A DNA stretch of 64,000 nucleotides from Shewanella oncorhynchi. Lineage in GTDB: Bacteria > Pseudomonadota > Gammaproteobacteria > Enterobacterales > Shewanellaceae. This document shows, piece by piece, positions 1-8,071 of the stretch (within the stretch, counting starts at the first letter, position 1; each line of letters begins with the position of its first letter). Both the position numbers and the translations under genes were made by a program. Location: contig NZ_JABAEB010000015.1 in assembly GCF_012584455.1 (NCBI RefSeq), positions 1 through 64,000 on the forward strand, in the 5' to 3' direction. Under the pieces are notes generated by a model, which was given only the letters and a program-made list of their open reading frames with translations, was not told where the DNA came from and made no database searches.

Positions 1-71
1 GGTTAACGCCAAATGAGTCAGAACGTTTATATTGGAATGACTCTAAAACCGTGGCCAATTTTACTTGACCA

Positions 72-1670
72 CTACAGGAATAGGTTTTCACCGTGGTTAG
101 AATTACGCTGTTTCTCGATAAGAGCCTTGCAAGTTTCCTGTAAAGGAGTGTCTTCTCTTTCCGAATGTCGGGACATGCCATATATAAAATAAACTGAAGA
201 ATGACCAAAGTGAGAAGAGAAAATCTCTTTCAGATATTCAAGTAAGTTAAAACTATATGAGCCTGAGTGATAAGGCATTTTAATCTGATGATATTGACCA
301 TATGTAAACTGATTATCCGCATATTGTTGTGGGTCGAGTTTCATTTCAATAAGGCGGTTATGGTAATTTGTTGGTATGTAGCTTTCTATCCACTCCGCTA
401 AATAGATAGTTTTAGTACTATCACCTTTCTGGATAACTCGTTCAAACTTACCATTTACTATTTCTTCAAAAAGATGATTATCCTTTTCTTTAATACAAAG
501 CAAAGCCGTCAACATCAATATATCGAGCTTGGAACCTCTGGGCATGTTTGAAATGGTCGCCACGATTCTATCGGCTATTTGAATTGCGGTGCGCGGAGAG
601 GCATTAAAGGCCTCAAGAACAATTGATATATTTTTAAGTGTTATTTTAGCATCACTATTCGGAGGGAATACTTCAATGTTGACTCTCTTTAAATAATCCT
701 CTGAAAGCTTGCTGGCATCGCTGTGTACGTCTAAAAAGTTTTCTAAATTAGGTGACTTGAGGCTATAACGACTATTGAAAAAGCGGCCGAGGTAAATTTT
801 GGCGTCAAATCCCTCGCCATATACCGCTTTAACGGCATGCTGCAGCTGCTCTGTGTCTGTTGCAACCACAAATACAACCCCATCAATATCAAAAATATGT
901 TTAATGGTTTCTAGCATTTCAACAGCATAGCTAGGCCTGCAACGGTCTAGTTCATCAATAAAAATGAAAGCGGGATAGCTATTTTGTTTATGACCAACAA
1001 CAGCTCCAACCCATTCAGACACACTTTTTTTTAGGCTATCAATCGCTTTGGATTTTGCATCATGTTCATCAATAAGATACTTAACCGCTTCTGAAGCGGC
1101 AAAGCTCATATCAATTGGCTTTCCATCTGTATCTAGTAGATCTTGGCCATCTTCCCCCTTGATGTGACCGATATTTTCATTGTCGTCATCTGCATTCATA
1201 ATTTCGACAGGATCTATGCCGACATATCGCTTAAATAATCCTCGACCAATACCTGGGGCCGCTGCCTTTAATAGGCCGATCAGTGTACGAGGAGCTTTGA
1301 ATACTGGAGAATCTTTATCTTTTCCTGCTTGCTTTCTTAATTGGTCAATGATGGATGAAATGACAGTCATCAAAGGGTCATCTGAGTAGTCCTTTTTCCA
1401 TGCATCTACATATACGACAGGGTAATGCTCTTTTAGGTCTTCGGACCAGCGCTTAAGAAAGTAGGTTTTGCCTGCTCCCCACTCAGCATTGAGATTAAGC
1501 ACATAATTCCGTTTTTTGTCACCATCAGTTCTCTGGTCATCATAACCTTGAGAGGCTAGAAGTTTAGTTAGAAAAGTAGCGTACTTTTCTCTTCCTAGCT
1601 TATCTTCTGGAAAAAATTCATCATTAATATTTTTTCCTTGAGACCAATTCAAGACAACTTGCTTAACCAT
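72..1670 (-). CDS. KAP-family P-loop NTPase
   Basis: Predicted 532-residue KAP-family P-loop ATPase. The Walker A motif GAGKT is at residues 65-69, within the family-typical context AEWGAGKT. A Walker B stretch FIFIDELDRC lies near residue 235 and is followed by the conserved VVFVVATD strand. KAP NTPases are often membrane-associated and patchily distributed in bacteria; several belong to anti-phage or plasmid-linked systems, but no partner gene is visible here. No clear membrane helix is evident in the sequence. The ribosome site before the start is weak. It lies just left of the fre-end islet, so it may be older accessory DNA at the same hotspot. The family call is firm; the role is unknown. 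Confidence 0.85.
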   Translation of the reverse strand: MVKQVVLNWSQGKNINDEFFPEDKLGREKYATFLTKLLASQGYDDQRTDGDKKRNYVLNLNAEWGAGKTYFLKRWSEDLKEHYPVVYVDAWKKDYSDDPLMTVISSIIDQLRKQAGKDKDSPVFKAPRTLIGLLKAAAPGIGRGLFKRYVGIDPVEIMNADDDNENIGHIKGEDGQDLLDTDGKPIDMSFAASEAVKYLIDEHDAKSKAIDSLKKSVSEWVGAVVGHKQNSYPAFIFIDELDRCRPSYAVEMLETIKHIFDIDGVVFVVATDTEQLQHAVKAVYGEGFDAKIYLGRFFNSRYSLKSPNLENFLDVHSDASKLSEDYLKRVNIEVFPPNSDAKITLKNISIVLEAFNASPRTAIQIADRIVATISNMPRGSKLDILMLTALLCIKEKDNHLFEEIVNGKFERVIQKGDSTKTIYLAEWIESYIPTNYHNRLIEMKLDPQQYADNQFTYGQYHQIKMPYHSGSYSFNLLEYLKEIFSSHFGHSSVYFIYGMSRHSEREDTPLQETCKALIEKQRNSNHGENLFL

Positions 1671-2138
1671 TTAATTATCCGAGCGTTATTATTTAATAAT
1701 TTCAGAGTGTACGACTATTTATAACAGGCTGCAAAAGATGTTATTGGCAGCAGTTTGATACTCATTGCTGTTAAATCTCCCGCATATATTAAAACGGTTT
1801 CGTTCATGTGAATCTAAGAGAAAGCTAAATTACTAAAAAGGAGGTTATCTAGGAACAGAAATATTTTACTACTAGTAACTGCGTTGCTATCGTCATTTTT
1901 TCCAGTTTATTCGATAGCATTTATTGATACATCCATTGCTAACTTTTGCAATGCTGATGGCTATTGGTATTAACAGCTAAAGCCGAAGTGACAGAATACA
2001 CCTCCCCTCGGAGTTGCCGCTGGGCGAGTAGGCAAATTGCATGAGTTCAGTCATGGATAATTTAACGAGCCATCCATTGTTAAATTTGCAGAGTGTGTGC
2101 TTGTAAAAAGGCATACAGATTACTGGATAGTTGGTTGG
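1671..2138. other. Gene-poor stretch with a possible decayed secreted peptide
   Basis: No convincing gene. On the plus strand a strong AGGAGG (about 1841-1846) precedes an open stretch ending with TAA near 1975. It would encode a hydrophobic signal-like segment (ILLLVTALLSSFFPVYS) and a short tail, but there is no ATG, GTG or TTG at a suitable distance. It may be a broken small secreted-protein gene. The minus-strand frame over 1977-2219 runs through the repeat element that follows and is not considered real. Confidence 0.3.
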
Positions 2139-2238
2139 ATTAAGCATTGGCATGTAAGTGACCGTTGGCGGCATGGATGCCGCCGTCGAGCCTATAGGGA
2201 TATATTTACGGCGAGTCACTGGAATGACAGTGCTTAAT
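2139..2238. repeat. MITE-like palindromic repeat, copy 1
   Basis: A 100-bp element bounded by inverted ends ATTAAGCATTG and CAGTGCTTAAT (one mismatch). It contains an internal hairpin GGCGGCATGGATGCCGCC at 2167-2184. A second copy in the same orientation is at 5337-5449. The stem pairs differ between copies but stay complementary, which suggests selection or recent spread as a structured element. No coding capacity is seen. Confidence 0.75.
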
Positions 2239-2309
2239 AACTACATTATTCGCTGACTTGAAAATTTCTAGATCTTTAGAACACACCAATAAGTGAAATA
2301 CGGCGTAAT

Positions 2310-2342
2310 GTAAAAACAAAACCCCAGTAAAAACTGGGGTTT
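2310..2342 (-). terminator. Rho-independent terminator of the displaced fre end
   Basis: Stem AAACCCCAG / CTGGGGTTT (2319-2327 and 2334-2342). Read on the minus strand it is followed by a T-rich run. It sits about 50 bp downstream of the detached fre 3' end, as a native fre terminator would. The intact fre copy lacks a matching terminator. Confidence 0.75.
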
Positions 2343-2394
2343 ATTATTTAAGCCTATGCTGGCAAAGATTAGCCAGCCAAGCTAACCAATTATC

Positions 2395-2575
2395 GCGTTA
2401 TTTGATAAACGCGAACGCATCACCGTAGAGATGCGTTTCCTCTACACCAATCTCGCGGAAGATTTCCCGTGCTGCACCCACCATGTCGAAACGGCCGGCG
2501 ATATAGATGTCGTAGCCATTTAAGCTGACAAAATCTTGCTTGATTTGCGCTAACAGATTGGCGATTTTACCTTGC
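2395..2575 (-). pseudogene. fre: Detached 3' end of fre (displaced copy)
   Basis: This 181-bp segment matches the last part of intact fre (5603-5783) with about nine mismatches counted by eye. It retains the fre stop codon but has no 5' part. Translated, it differs from intact fre by only two residues (Thr to Ile in QGKTAN, and Ala to Thr in EEAHL); the other changes are silent. That pattern fits an allele from a related strain and does not look like a decaying duplicate. The match stops sharply at 2575, where unrelated DNA begins. Confidence 0.9.
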
Positions 2576-2585
2576 ACATAAAAAT

Positions 2586-2741
2586 GTGGCTTTCCCCGCT
2601 TTTTCCCGCTTTTGTTTACTCAATGACGAGGGGATTTATCAAACCGCACTCGCCGAACCCGTATTACGTGCCGGCGGCCCATCGGCCTATTATGGGATCT
2701 CCGAAGATCTGCGTTTTGATCTACATAGACCACAAGTGTAG
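2586..2741 (+). pseudogene. Unidentified coding-like remnant at the islet edge
   Basis: Starting right after the fre remnant, a plus-strand frame from a GTG at 2586 reads through to TAG at 2739-2741. The translation looks protein-like (it includes YQTALAEPVLRAGGPSAYYG). It has no ribosome site and is only about 51 codons long, so it is probably the tail of a truncated gene carried in with, or cut by, the islet. I do not recognise the family. Overlapping frames at 2572-2871 (+) and 2620-2835 (-) look random. Confidence 0.3.
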
Positions 2742-2821
2742 AAAGCTTAGACGCCAACAAGACAAGACTAACTCTGTAGGTTCTTGTTTCACAATGGGCC
2801 TGATTTATTTCAGCCAAGAGA

Positions 2822-3451
2822 TTAAAGATCGGCACACGCTTTCAGAGCATCAATGTCTGCATTCACTATGATGCCCAAGTGCTGAAAGATTTTTTCAATT
2901 GGCCAGTCCCACCAAGCGATTGACTCAAGTGCGGATACAATTTGCGGGGAAAAACGTTCTCTGATTAATCTTGCGGGATTTCCTCCAACGATAGTGTAAG
3001 CGGGAACATCACTGACAACCACAGAGCGGGAGGCAATAATCGCCCCATTGCCAATTTTGACACCTGGCTTGATGAGCGAGTCATAGCCAATCCAGACGTC
3101 ATTACCAATAATTGTGTCTCCCTTGTATGGAATATCTTTTATGGTTTTGCCCCAAGCTTCACCAAATATCTGAAACGGATAAGTGGAAAACCCCGACATC
3201 TTGTGGTTTGCACCATTCATAATGAATTTCACTCCACAAGCTAGGGCACAAAATTTTCCAATGATGAGTTTGTCCTTGCTAAACGAGTAGTGATACAGAA
3301 CATTTCGTTCAAAATTTTCTGAATCTTCAGGATCATCGTAGTAGGTATAGTCTCCGATGATGATATTTGGATTGGATACACAATTTTTAATGAAACACAC
3401 CTGAGGAATATCTACCATCGGATGTTTGCACAACGGATCTGGGCTGCTCAT
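2822..3451 (-). CDS. Vat/CatB-type xenobiotic O-acetyltransferase
   Basis: Left-handed beta-helix acetyltransferase of about 209 residues, the usual length for the family. It carries the family signatures YHYSFSKDKLIIGKFC, FIMNGANHKMSG with the likely catalytic His (about residue 83), DTIIGNDVWIGYDSLIKPGV and the C-terminal YTIVGGNPARLIRERF. NGANH followed by STYPF resembles streptogramin A acetyltransferases (Vat) more than chloramphenicol CatB enzymes, so acetyl-CoA-dependent inactivation of a streptogramin-like compound is plausible but unproven. The ATG at 3449-3451 is chosen because GGAG lies five bases upstream; a GTG two codons earlier is less likely. It is cargo of the fre-end islet. 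Confidence 0.85.
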   Translation of the reverse strand: MSSPDPLCKHPMVDIPQVCFIKNCVSNPNIIIGDYTYYDDPEDSENFERNVLYHYSFSKDKLIIGKFCALACGVKFIMNGANHKMSGFSTYPFQIFGEAWGKTIKDIPYKGDTIIGNDVWIGYDSLIKPGVKIGNGAIIASRSVVVSDVPAYTIVGGNPARLIRERFSPQIVSALESIAWWDWPIEKIFQHLGIIVNADIDALKACADL

Positions 3452-3632
3452 ATACACTCCATTTATAAATGTTGACCAACCGTAACGCCAGTCATTTGAT
3501 CATGTTTTAGCTCACAATTTTTACTAATGAGATACTTCATGTTCGCCTCTGAATTTACGAAGAGAGGGACCATGTGGGTACTTGATTACATTGATTATTA
3601 AAAATATAGATTTGAATGGATCACAGCATGAA

Positions 3633-4334
3633 TTATGCAATGCACAATCCGAGCTCTCCTAGGAGTACGGCGGCCTGCTTATGTGAAATGGTAGCTCCCC
3701 GAAATAGTGTCGTATCCAGAAGCTTCAGCCCACCCACATCCACCTCTCGCAGATCTGCACCGCCAAAACGGGCTAACTTAGTATGAGCATTGCGCAGGCT
3801 TCCACCCATAAAGATCGCATCACGGAAATCACATCCCGACAGGTCCGCATCAGAGAAGTCGATTTGTTGAAGCAGCATCTTGCGAAATGACATCCTGCGA
3901 AGGTCAGCAGCTACAAGCAATGTTTCTTCAAATGAAAGTCCTAGATGTTCCACTTCTTCAAAGGAGGCTCCGGTTAGCTTACAACCCTTATACAATGCAG
4001 ATGACAGCTGCGTTCGACGCCAAGTTGTATTGCTGAAATCGCAGTTTTGAAATTGCGCATCGACCAAATCTGCGGCTTCGAAGTTAGCATAGCTCCCTCG
4101 ACATCTAAGCCAAATTGTCTGTGACATACTAGCGGCGTACAGAGAAGTTCCCATGAAAGTACAAGATTTGAACTCGAAACCATCCATGTTTAGTCGAGAC
4201 AAATCAATTCCTTCAAAATTACAGAGTTCAAAGACGAGTGGTTTTGTTGAATTTTTGATCAAAACTTCCATTTGAGATCTCGAAACCGTTTTGCCGACAA
4301 TGTCAGCAGAATCTGGCATAGATGTATTTATCAT
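3633..4334 (-). CDS. Pentapeptide-repeat protein
   Basis: About 233 residues, dominated by A(D/N)LXX-type pentapeptides (ANFEAADLVDAQFQNCDFSN, DFSDADLSGCDFRDAIFMGG), predicting a right-handed quadrilateral beta-helix. Qnr and McbG proteins of this fold protect DNA gyrase by mimicking DNA. This protein has similar size and a hydrophobic C-terminal end (KQAAVLLGELGL), but its N-terminus is not Qnr-like, so quinolone protection is only a possibility. The start at 4332-4334 follows AGGGG at good spacing. It diverges from the TetR-family gene at 4509 across a shared 174-bp control region with tandem palindromes, suggesting repression by that regulator. Confidence 0.75.
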   Translation of the reverse strand: MINTSMPDSADIVGKTVSRSQMEVLIKNSTKPLVFELCNFEGIDLSRLNMDGFEFKSCTFMGTSLYAASMSQTIWLRCRGSYANFEAADLVDAQFQNCDFSNTTWRRTQLSSALYKGCKLTGASFEEVEHLGLSFEETLLVAADLRRMSFRKMLLQQIDFSDADLSGCDFRDAIFMGGSLRNAHTKLARFGGADLREVDVGGLKLLDTTLFRGATISHKQAAVLLGELGLCIA

Positions 4335-4431
4335 GTGATCGCCCCTATTGAATATGGGTATTGGTGGCACAGTAGCTTTAATTTATCAGACTGACCGTAG
4401 TCATTGATAAGATAGTATTGAATTGAATTTA

Positions 4432-4461
4432 TTCCAACTGGAACAATTATTCCACGTGGAC
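4432..4461. promoter_or_regulatory. Tandem palindromic operator candidate for the TetR-family regulator
   Basis: Two related palindromes, TTCCAACTGGAA (4432-4443) and TTCCACGTGGAC (4450-4461), share the form TTCCAnnTGGAA/C. Their centres are 18 bp apart. They lie between the divergent pentapeptide and TetR genes, where an autoregulatory operator is expected. Binding by the adjacent regulator is inferred. Confidence 0.65.
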
Positions 4462-4508
4462 AAATTTGGTGTCAACAGTTATATTTATAATTTTACGGTG
4501 AGGATCAA

Positions 4509-5228
4509 ATGAGTTCGATCATGCGCAATTCGAAGCTTAGGTACGTAGCAGGCGCGGGATATGCTCGTGGTGAAGATACGCGTGCCCGTATCATTAATGC
4601 GGCGTTAAAAATCTTTGGCGAATTAGGTTTTGATGGAGCTTCGACACGCGGTATCGCTGCAGCGGCTGGGGTCAACGCTCCTGCGTTGCAGTACTACTTT
4701 AACAATAAGGAAGGGGTGTATCTTGCATGCGCAGAGTATATAGCTTCACGCGTGTGGGAGCATATGGCTCCAGTGGTTGACTACGGTGAACGTATGCTCA
4801 CTGAAAACGCAGGTGATGATGAGTTGATTGATGCTTTTTGTGCCATACAGGTGCGGACAGCAGAGTTTATGTTCGAGTCTCGCGAGTCTCCAGAATGGCG
4901 ATTGTTTATTGCACGGGAGCAGGGAGGGCTGGAACCCGCTGCTGGTTTTCAGATCATGTATCAGATTGTTAATAAACCAATTTCGAACTTAACTGTCGAA
5001 ATTGTCGGTCGTCTGCTTGGGCGGCCAGCGGATGATGAAGAGACTCGAATCCGCTCGATCGTGCTAAATGGCCAACTTGCTTTGTTTCAGATGATGCGCC
5101 GTACTGCAATGGCCTCATTGGACTGGGAAGACATTGATGCGAAGCGGCTTGATTTGATCAAACGAGTTATCACTGAGCACAGCCGAATTTTGCTTCGTTC
5201 AATGGTCGCAGAGCGAACATCAGCTTGA
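4509..5228 (+). CDS. TetR/AcrR regulator with CerR-type C-terminal domain
   Basis: 239 residues. An N-terminal TetR helix-turn-helix at about residues 22-70 (ARIINAALKIFGELGFDGAS, then TRGIAAAAGVNAPALQYYFN) is followed by a ligand domain resembling CecR/CerR (DUF1956): FIAREQGGLEPAAGFQIMYQ and SIVLNGQLALFQMMRRTA. CecR in E. coli responds to antibiotics. The start follows GTGAGGATCAA. It is divergent from the pentapeptide gene, with two palindromes between them. Together with the Vat-type gene this looks like a small drug-responsive resistance module. The specific inducer is unknown. Confidence 0.85.
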   Translation: MSSIMRNSKLRYVAGAGYARGEDTRARIINAALKIFGELGFDGASTRGIAAAAGVNAPALQYYFNNKEGVYLACAEYIASRVWEHMAPVVDYGERMLTENAGDDELIDAFCAIQVRTAEFMFESRESPEWRLFIAREQGGLEPAAGFQIMYQIVNKPISNLTVEIVGRLLGRPADDEETRIRSIVLNGQLALFQMMRRTAMASLDWEDIDAKRLDLIKRVITEHSRILLRSMVAERTSA

Positions 5229-5336
5229 ACTACGCTCGTTACGTAACAATTCAATTTAATGACCCGCCCATAGTTAAACTTTTAGGAAGCATGGCAGTAA
5301 AAAGAAGACTTTCAGGTTTCTGAGGAGGTTAGGGAG
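5229..5336. other. Non-coding segment after the TetR gene
   Basis: First part of a 374-bp gene-free interval up to fre. No gene is supported. It leads into repeat copy 2 and then a REP-like hairpin, so the interval is mostly repeats. Confidence 0.5.
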
Positions 5337-5449
5337 ATTAAGCACTGGCATGTAAGTGACCGTTGACGGCATGGATGCCGTCGTAGAGCCCTCATGGACC
5401 ACTCTTTTTAAATCAAAGTCGGCGTGTCACAGGAATGACAGTGCTTAAT
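5337..5449. repeat. MITE-like palindromic repeat, copy 2
   Basis: A 113-bp element with perfect inverted ends ATTAAGCACTG / CAGTGCTTAAT. Its internal hairpin GACGGCATGGATGCCGTC (5365-5382) corresponds to the copy-1 hairpin with one compensatory pair change (G-C to A-T). It ends 153 bp from the intact fre stop side; copy 1 ends 156 bp from the detached fre end, although the DNA in between is unrelated. Confidence 0.75.
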
Positions 5450-5535
5450 GGCTTAATTTGATGCTAAATCAGTTGGTCAAATTAATCAGCTATTTGGTTA
5501 AATGATTAAGCAACAGCCAGTTAGTTCAAAGCTGG

Positions 5536-5562
5536 ATTCCCGCTTAACAGCATTGCGGGAAT
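5536..5562. repeat. REP-like hairpin downstream of fre
   Basis: Inverted repeat ATTCCCGC / GCGGGAAT with an 11-bp loop, 43 bp beyond the fre stop codon. It may serve as a weak transcript end or mRNA stabiliser. There is no T-run on the minus strand. Confidence 0.5.
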
Positions 5563-5605
5563 GACGCTGATGAGTGGCTGGCTTTGGAGACTACAAATCC
5601 ATGCG

Positions 5606-6316
5606 TTATTTGATAAACGCGAACGCATCACCGTAGAGATGTGCTTCTTCTACACCAATCTCGCGGAAGATTTCCCGTGCAGCACCCACCATGTCGAAAC
5701 GGCCGGCGATGTAGATGTCGTAGCCATTTAAGCTGACAAAATCTTGTTTGATTTGTGCTAACAGATTGGCGGTTTTGCCTTGCCAATTAGCGGGCGCTTC
5801 TTCGATGACTGGGACGAAGTGTAACCAAGGGTGAGCGTCGTGCCACTCGCGGGCGATGGCTTCAAAATACATGGCATCTTGGGTGCGACAACCCCAATAC
5901 AAAGTGGTTTCAACTTGTTGGCCGAGGGCGATTTGGTGCTCGACGATACTCTTAATGTAAGAGAAACCAGTGCCGCCGGCGATTAACAGGCGAGGGCGTT
6001 GGCTTTCGTGACGCAGGTGGGCTTCGCCGCCTGGGGCTTCGATATCGATAGTGCTGCCATCAATGGCGCAGGCTTTCAGGCGCTCGACCACTTGCATTGG
6101 GTAGCTTTCACTCACAGCGGCGCCAATGTGTAATTCGATCAGCTCGGCGTTTGGCGCTGATGCGATAGAGAAGGGGCGTTTATCTTTTTCACCCATGACA
6201 ACACATAAGTATTGCCCCGCTTGGAAATCGAAGGCGGTTTCAGGCCTTAACAATACTTGATATACGGCATCGTTAAATGGGTTAACTTTCTCTATCTTAC
6301 AACGTATGGTTTTCAT
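5606..6316 (-). CDS. fre: NAD(P)H-flavin reductase
   Basis: 236-residue ferredoxin-reductase-like flavin reductase (Fre/LuxG family) that uses NAD(P)H to reduce free flavins in the cytoplasm. Visible motifs are the FAD-site RPFSIASAP, the NAD-site LLIAGGTGFSYIKSI, YWGCRTQDAMYF and the C-terminal YGDAFAFIK. It starts at ATG 6314-6316 after AAGGAAG; a TTG one codon upstream is not needed. It is followed by fre's usual partner ubiD upstream on the same strand (gap about 114 bp). A detached second copy of its last 181 bp lies at 2395-2575, so this gene's 3' end may be a replacement supplied by the islet. Confidence 0.95.
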   Translation of the reverse strand: MKTIRCKIEKVNPFNDAVYQVLLRPETAFDFQAGQYLCVVMGEKDKRPFSIASAPNAELIELHIGAAVSESYPMQVVERLKACAIDGSTIDIEAPGGEAHLRHESQRPRLLIAGGTGFSYIKSIVEHQIALGQQVETTLYWGCRTQDAMYFEAIAREWHDAHPWLHFVPVIEEAPANWQGKTANLLAQIKQDFVSLNGYDIYIAGRFDMVGAAREIFREIGVEEAHLYGDAFAFIK

Positions 6317-6430
6317 CAAACTTCCTTTGCACCTTTCTTCAACAGTATGTGTCTAGGTGTCGCTTTAGAGGCCTGTTATTGGCCTATTCTCTTGGCTTAA
6401 GCCGATACTTGAGTAATAGCTTAAGCTGAA

Positions 6431-7912
6431 TTATAGGGTTGGGCTGTCGTCTATGCCTAACTCATCCCAGATTGAGTCGATCTTTTGTTTTACTTTTGGG
6501 TCCATCACGATTGGCGTGCCCCATTCGCGGTTGGTTTCTCCTTCCCACTTATTGGTGGCATCGAGTCCCATTTTTGAGCCTAAGCCCGCAACGGGTGAAG
6601 CAAAATCGAGGTAGTCGATCGGGGTGTTTTCGATCATCACAGTATCGCGTTTAGGGTCCATGCGGGTGGTGATCGCCCAGATCACATCCTGCCAGTCACG
6701 GCAGTTCACATCTTCATCCACTATGACAATAAACTTAGTGTACATAAATTGGCGCAGGAAAGACCACGCGCCCATCATCACTCGTTTGGCATGTCCCGGA
6801 TATTGTTTGCGAATGGAGATCACTGCCATGCGGTACGAACAGCCCTCAGGTGGCAGATAAAAATCAACGATCTCAGGATATTGCTTACGCAAAATCGGCA
6901 CAAACACTTCGTTTAATGCGACCCCCAGCATGGCGGGCTCATCCGGTGGACGGCCAGTGTAAGTGCTGTGGTAGATGGCATCTTTACGCTGAGTGATGTG
7001 AGTAACGGTAAATACTGGAAACTTATCGGTTTCGTTGTAGTAACCCGTGTGATCGCCGTAGGGGCCTTCTTCCGCCAGTTCCTCAGGATCGATATAGCCT
7101 TCGAGGATGATTTCACTGGTGGCGGGCACTTCTAAGTCACAGCTTAATGCCTTACAGACTTCGGTACGTTCACCGCGCAGTAAACCGGCAAAAGCGTATT
7201 CGCTCATGGAATCGGGGACTGGGGTGACGGCACCTAGAATGGTCACAGGATCGGCGCCGAGTGCGACCACAACAGGATAACGCTCACCGGGGAATTGTTG
7301 TTTAAAATCAGCAAAATCTAACGCGCCGCCACGGTGGGACAACCAGCGCATGATCAGCTTGTTTTTACCCAGTAATTGTTGGCGATAAATGCCTAAATTC
7401 TGACGACTCTTGCGCGGGCCTTTGGTGATGGTTAAGCCCCAGGTCACCAGTGGCGCGACATCGCCAGGCCAGCAATGCTGAATAGGCAATTTAGTTAAAT
7501 CGACCTCATCGCCGGTTTTGATGATTTGTTGGCAAGGCGGATTACGCACTGTTTTTGGCGGCATATTCAAGGCTTGCTTGAACATAGGGATCTTAGCGAT
7601 CGCGTCTTTAAAATCCCTAGGTGGTTCGGGTTCTTTTAAAAAGGCTAACAGTTCACCCACTTCGCGCAGGGCTAATGGGTCGTCTTTGCCGAGTGCCATG
7701 GCCACACGTTTTGGCGTACCGAACAGGTTTACCAACACGGGCATGTGATGATTTTTGGGATTTTCAAATAATAGCGCAGGGCCTTGAGCGCGTAATACGC
7801 GATCGGCGATCTCTGTCATTTCTAAATGAGGATCAACTGGGTAGCTAATGCGTTTGAGTTCGCCATTGGCTTCTAAGTGATCAATAAAGCTGCGTAAATC
7901 CTTAAAACTCAT
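6431..7912 (-). CDS. ubiD: UbiD, 4-hydroxy-3-polyprenylbenzoate decarboxylase
   Basis: 493 residues, the usual UbiD length. It decarboxylates polyprenyl-hydroxybenzoate in ubiquinone synthesis using prenylated FMN. The N-terminus MSFKDLRSFIDHLEANGELK matches the family. Other landmarks are GIYRQQLLGKNKLIMRW, the EEGPYGDHTGYY region with the catalytic acidic residues, and the C-terminal DATNKWEGET. The frame stays open to 8119, but the ATG at 7910-7912 is chosen because it fits the family start and has AGAGG upstream. Downstream fre is on the same strand. Confidence 0.96.
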   Translation of the reverse strand: MSFKDLRSFIDHLEANGELKRISYPVDPHLEMTEIADRVLRAQGPALLFENPKNHHMPVLVNLFGTPKRVAMALGKDDPLALREVGELLAFLKEPEPPRDFKDAIAKIPMFKQALNMPPKTVRNPPCQQIIKTGDEVDLTKLPIQHCWPGDVAPLVTWGLTITKGPRKSRQNLGIYRQQLLGKNKLIMRWLSHRGGALDFADFKQQFPGERYPVVVALGADPVTILGAVTPVPDSMSEYAFAGLLRGERTEVCKALSCDLEVPATSEIILEGYIDPEELAEEGPYGDHTGYYNETDKFPVFTVTHITQRKDAIYHSTYTGRPPDEPAMLGVALNEVFVPILRKQYPEIVDFYLPPEGCSYRMAVISIRKQYPGHAKRVMMGAWSFLRQFMYTKFIVIVDEDVNCRDWQDVIWAITTRMDPKRDTVMIENTPIDYLDFASPVAGLGSKMGLDATNKWEGETNREWGTPIVMDPKVKQKIDSIWDELGIDDSPTL

Positions 7913-8071
7913 GTGGAAATAGCCTCTGCAGTGAAAATCCATGTGGCGCGCACTATAGCATTTTTCTGTTTTAGGGTTAACCAATTCAGTGATCTTCAAG
8001 CTTAGGAAGCGTAAAATGGTTACCAGTAAGTCGCGATAGATCTCGCTTACGCCCTTTATTTCGAGGTTTAT

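Noticed and set aside
2572..2871. Plus-strand 99-residue protein
   Set aside because: It begins inside the fre fragment antisense, overlaps the Vat-type gene end and has no domain.
3633..4334. Calling the pentapeptide gene qnr
   Set aside because: Size and fold are similar, but the N-terminus and repeat pattern do not match Qnr proteins I know, so the name is not supported.
2139..5449. Intact insertion sequence or prophage around the islet
   Set aside because: No transposase, recombinase or phage gene is visible in either strand of the islet; only small repeats and the fre fragment remain.
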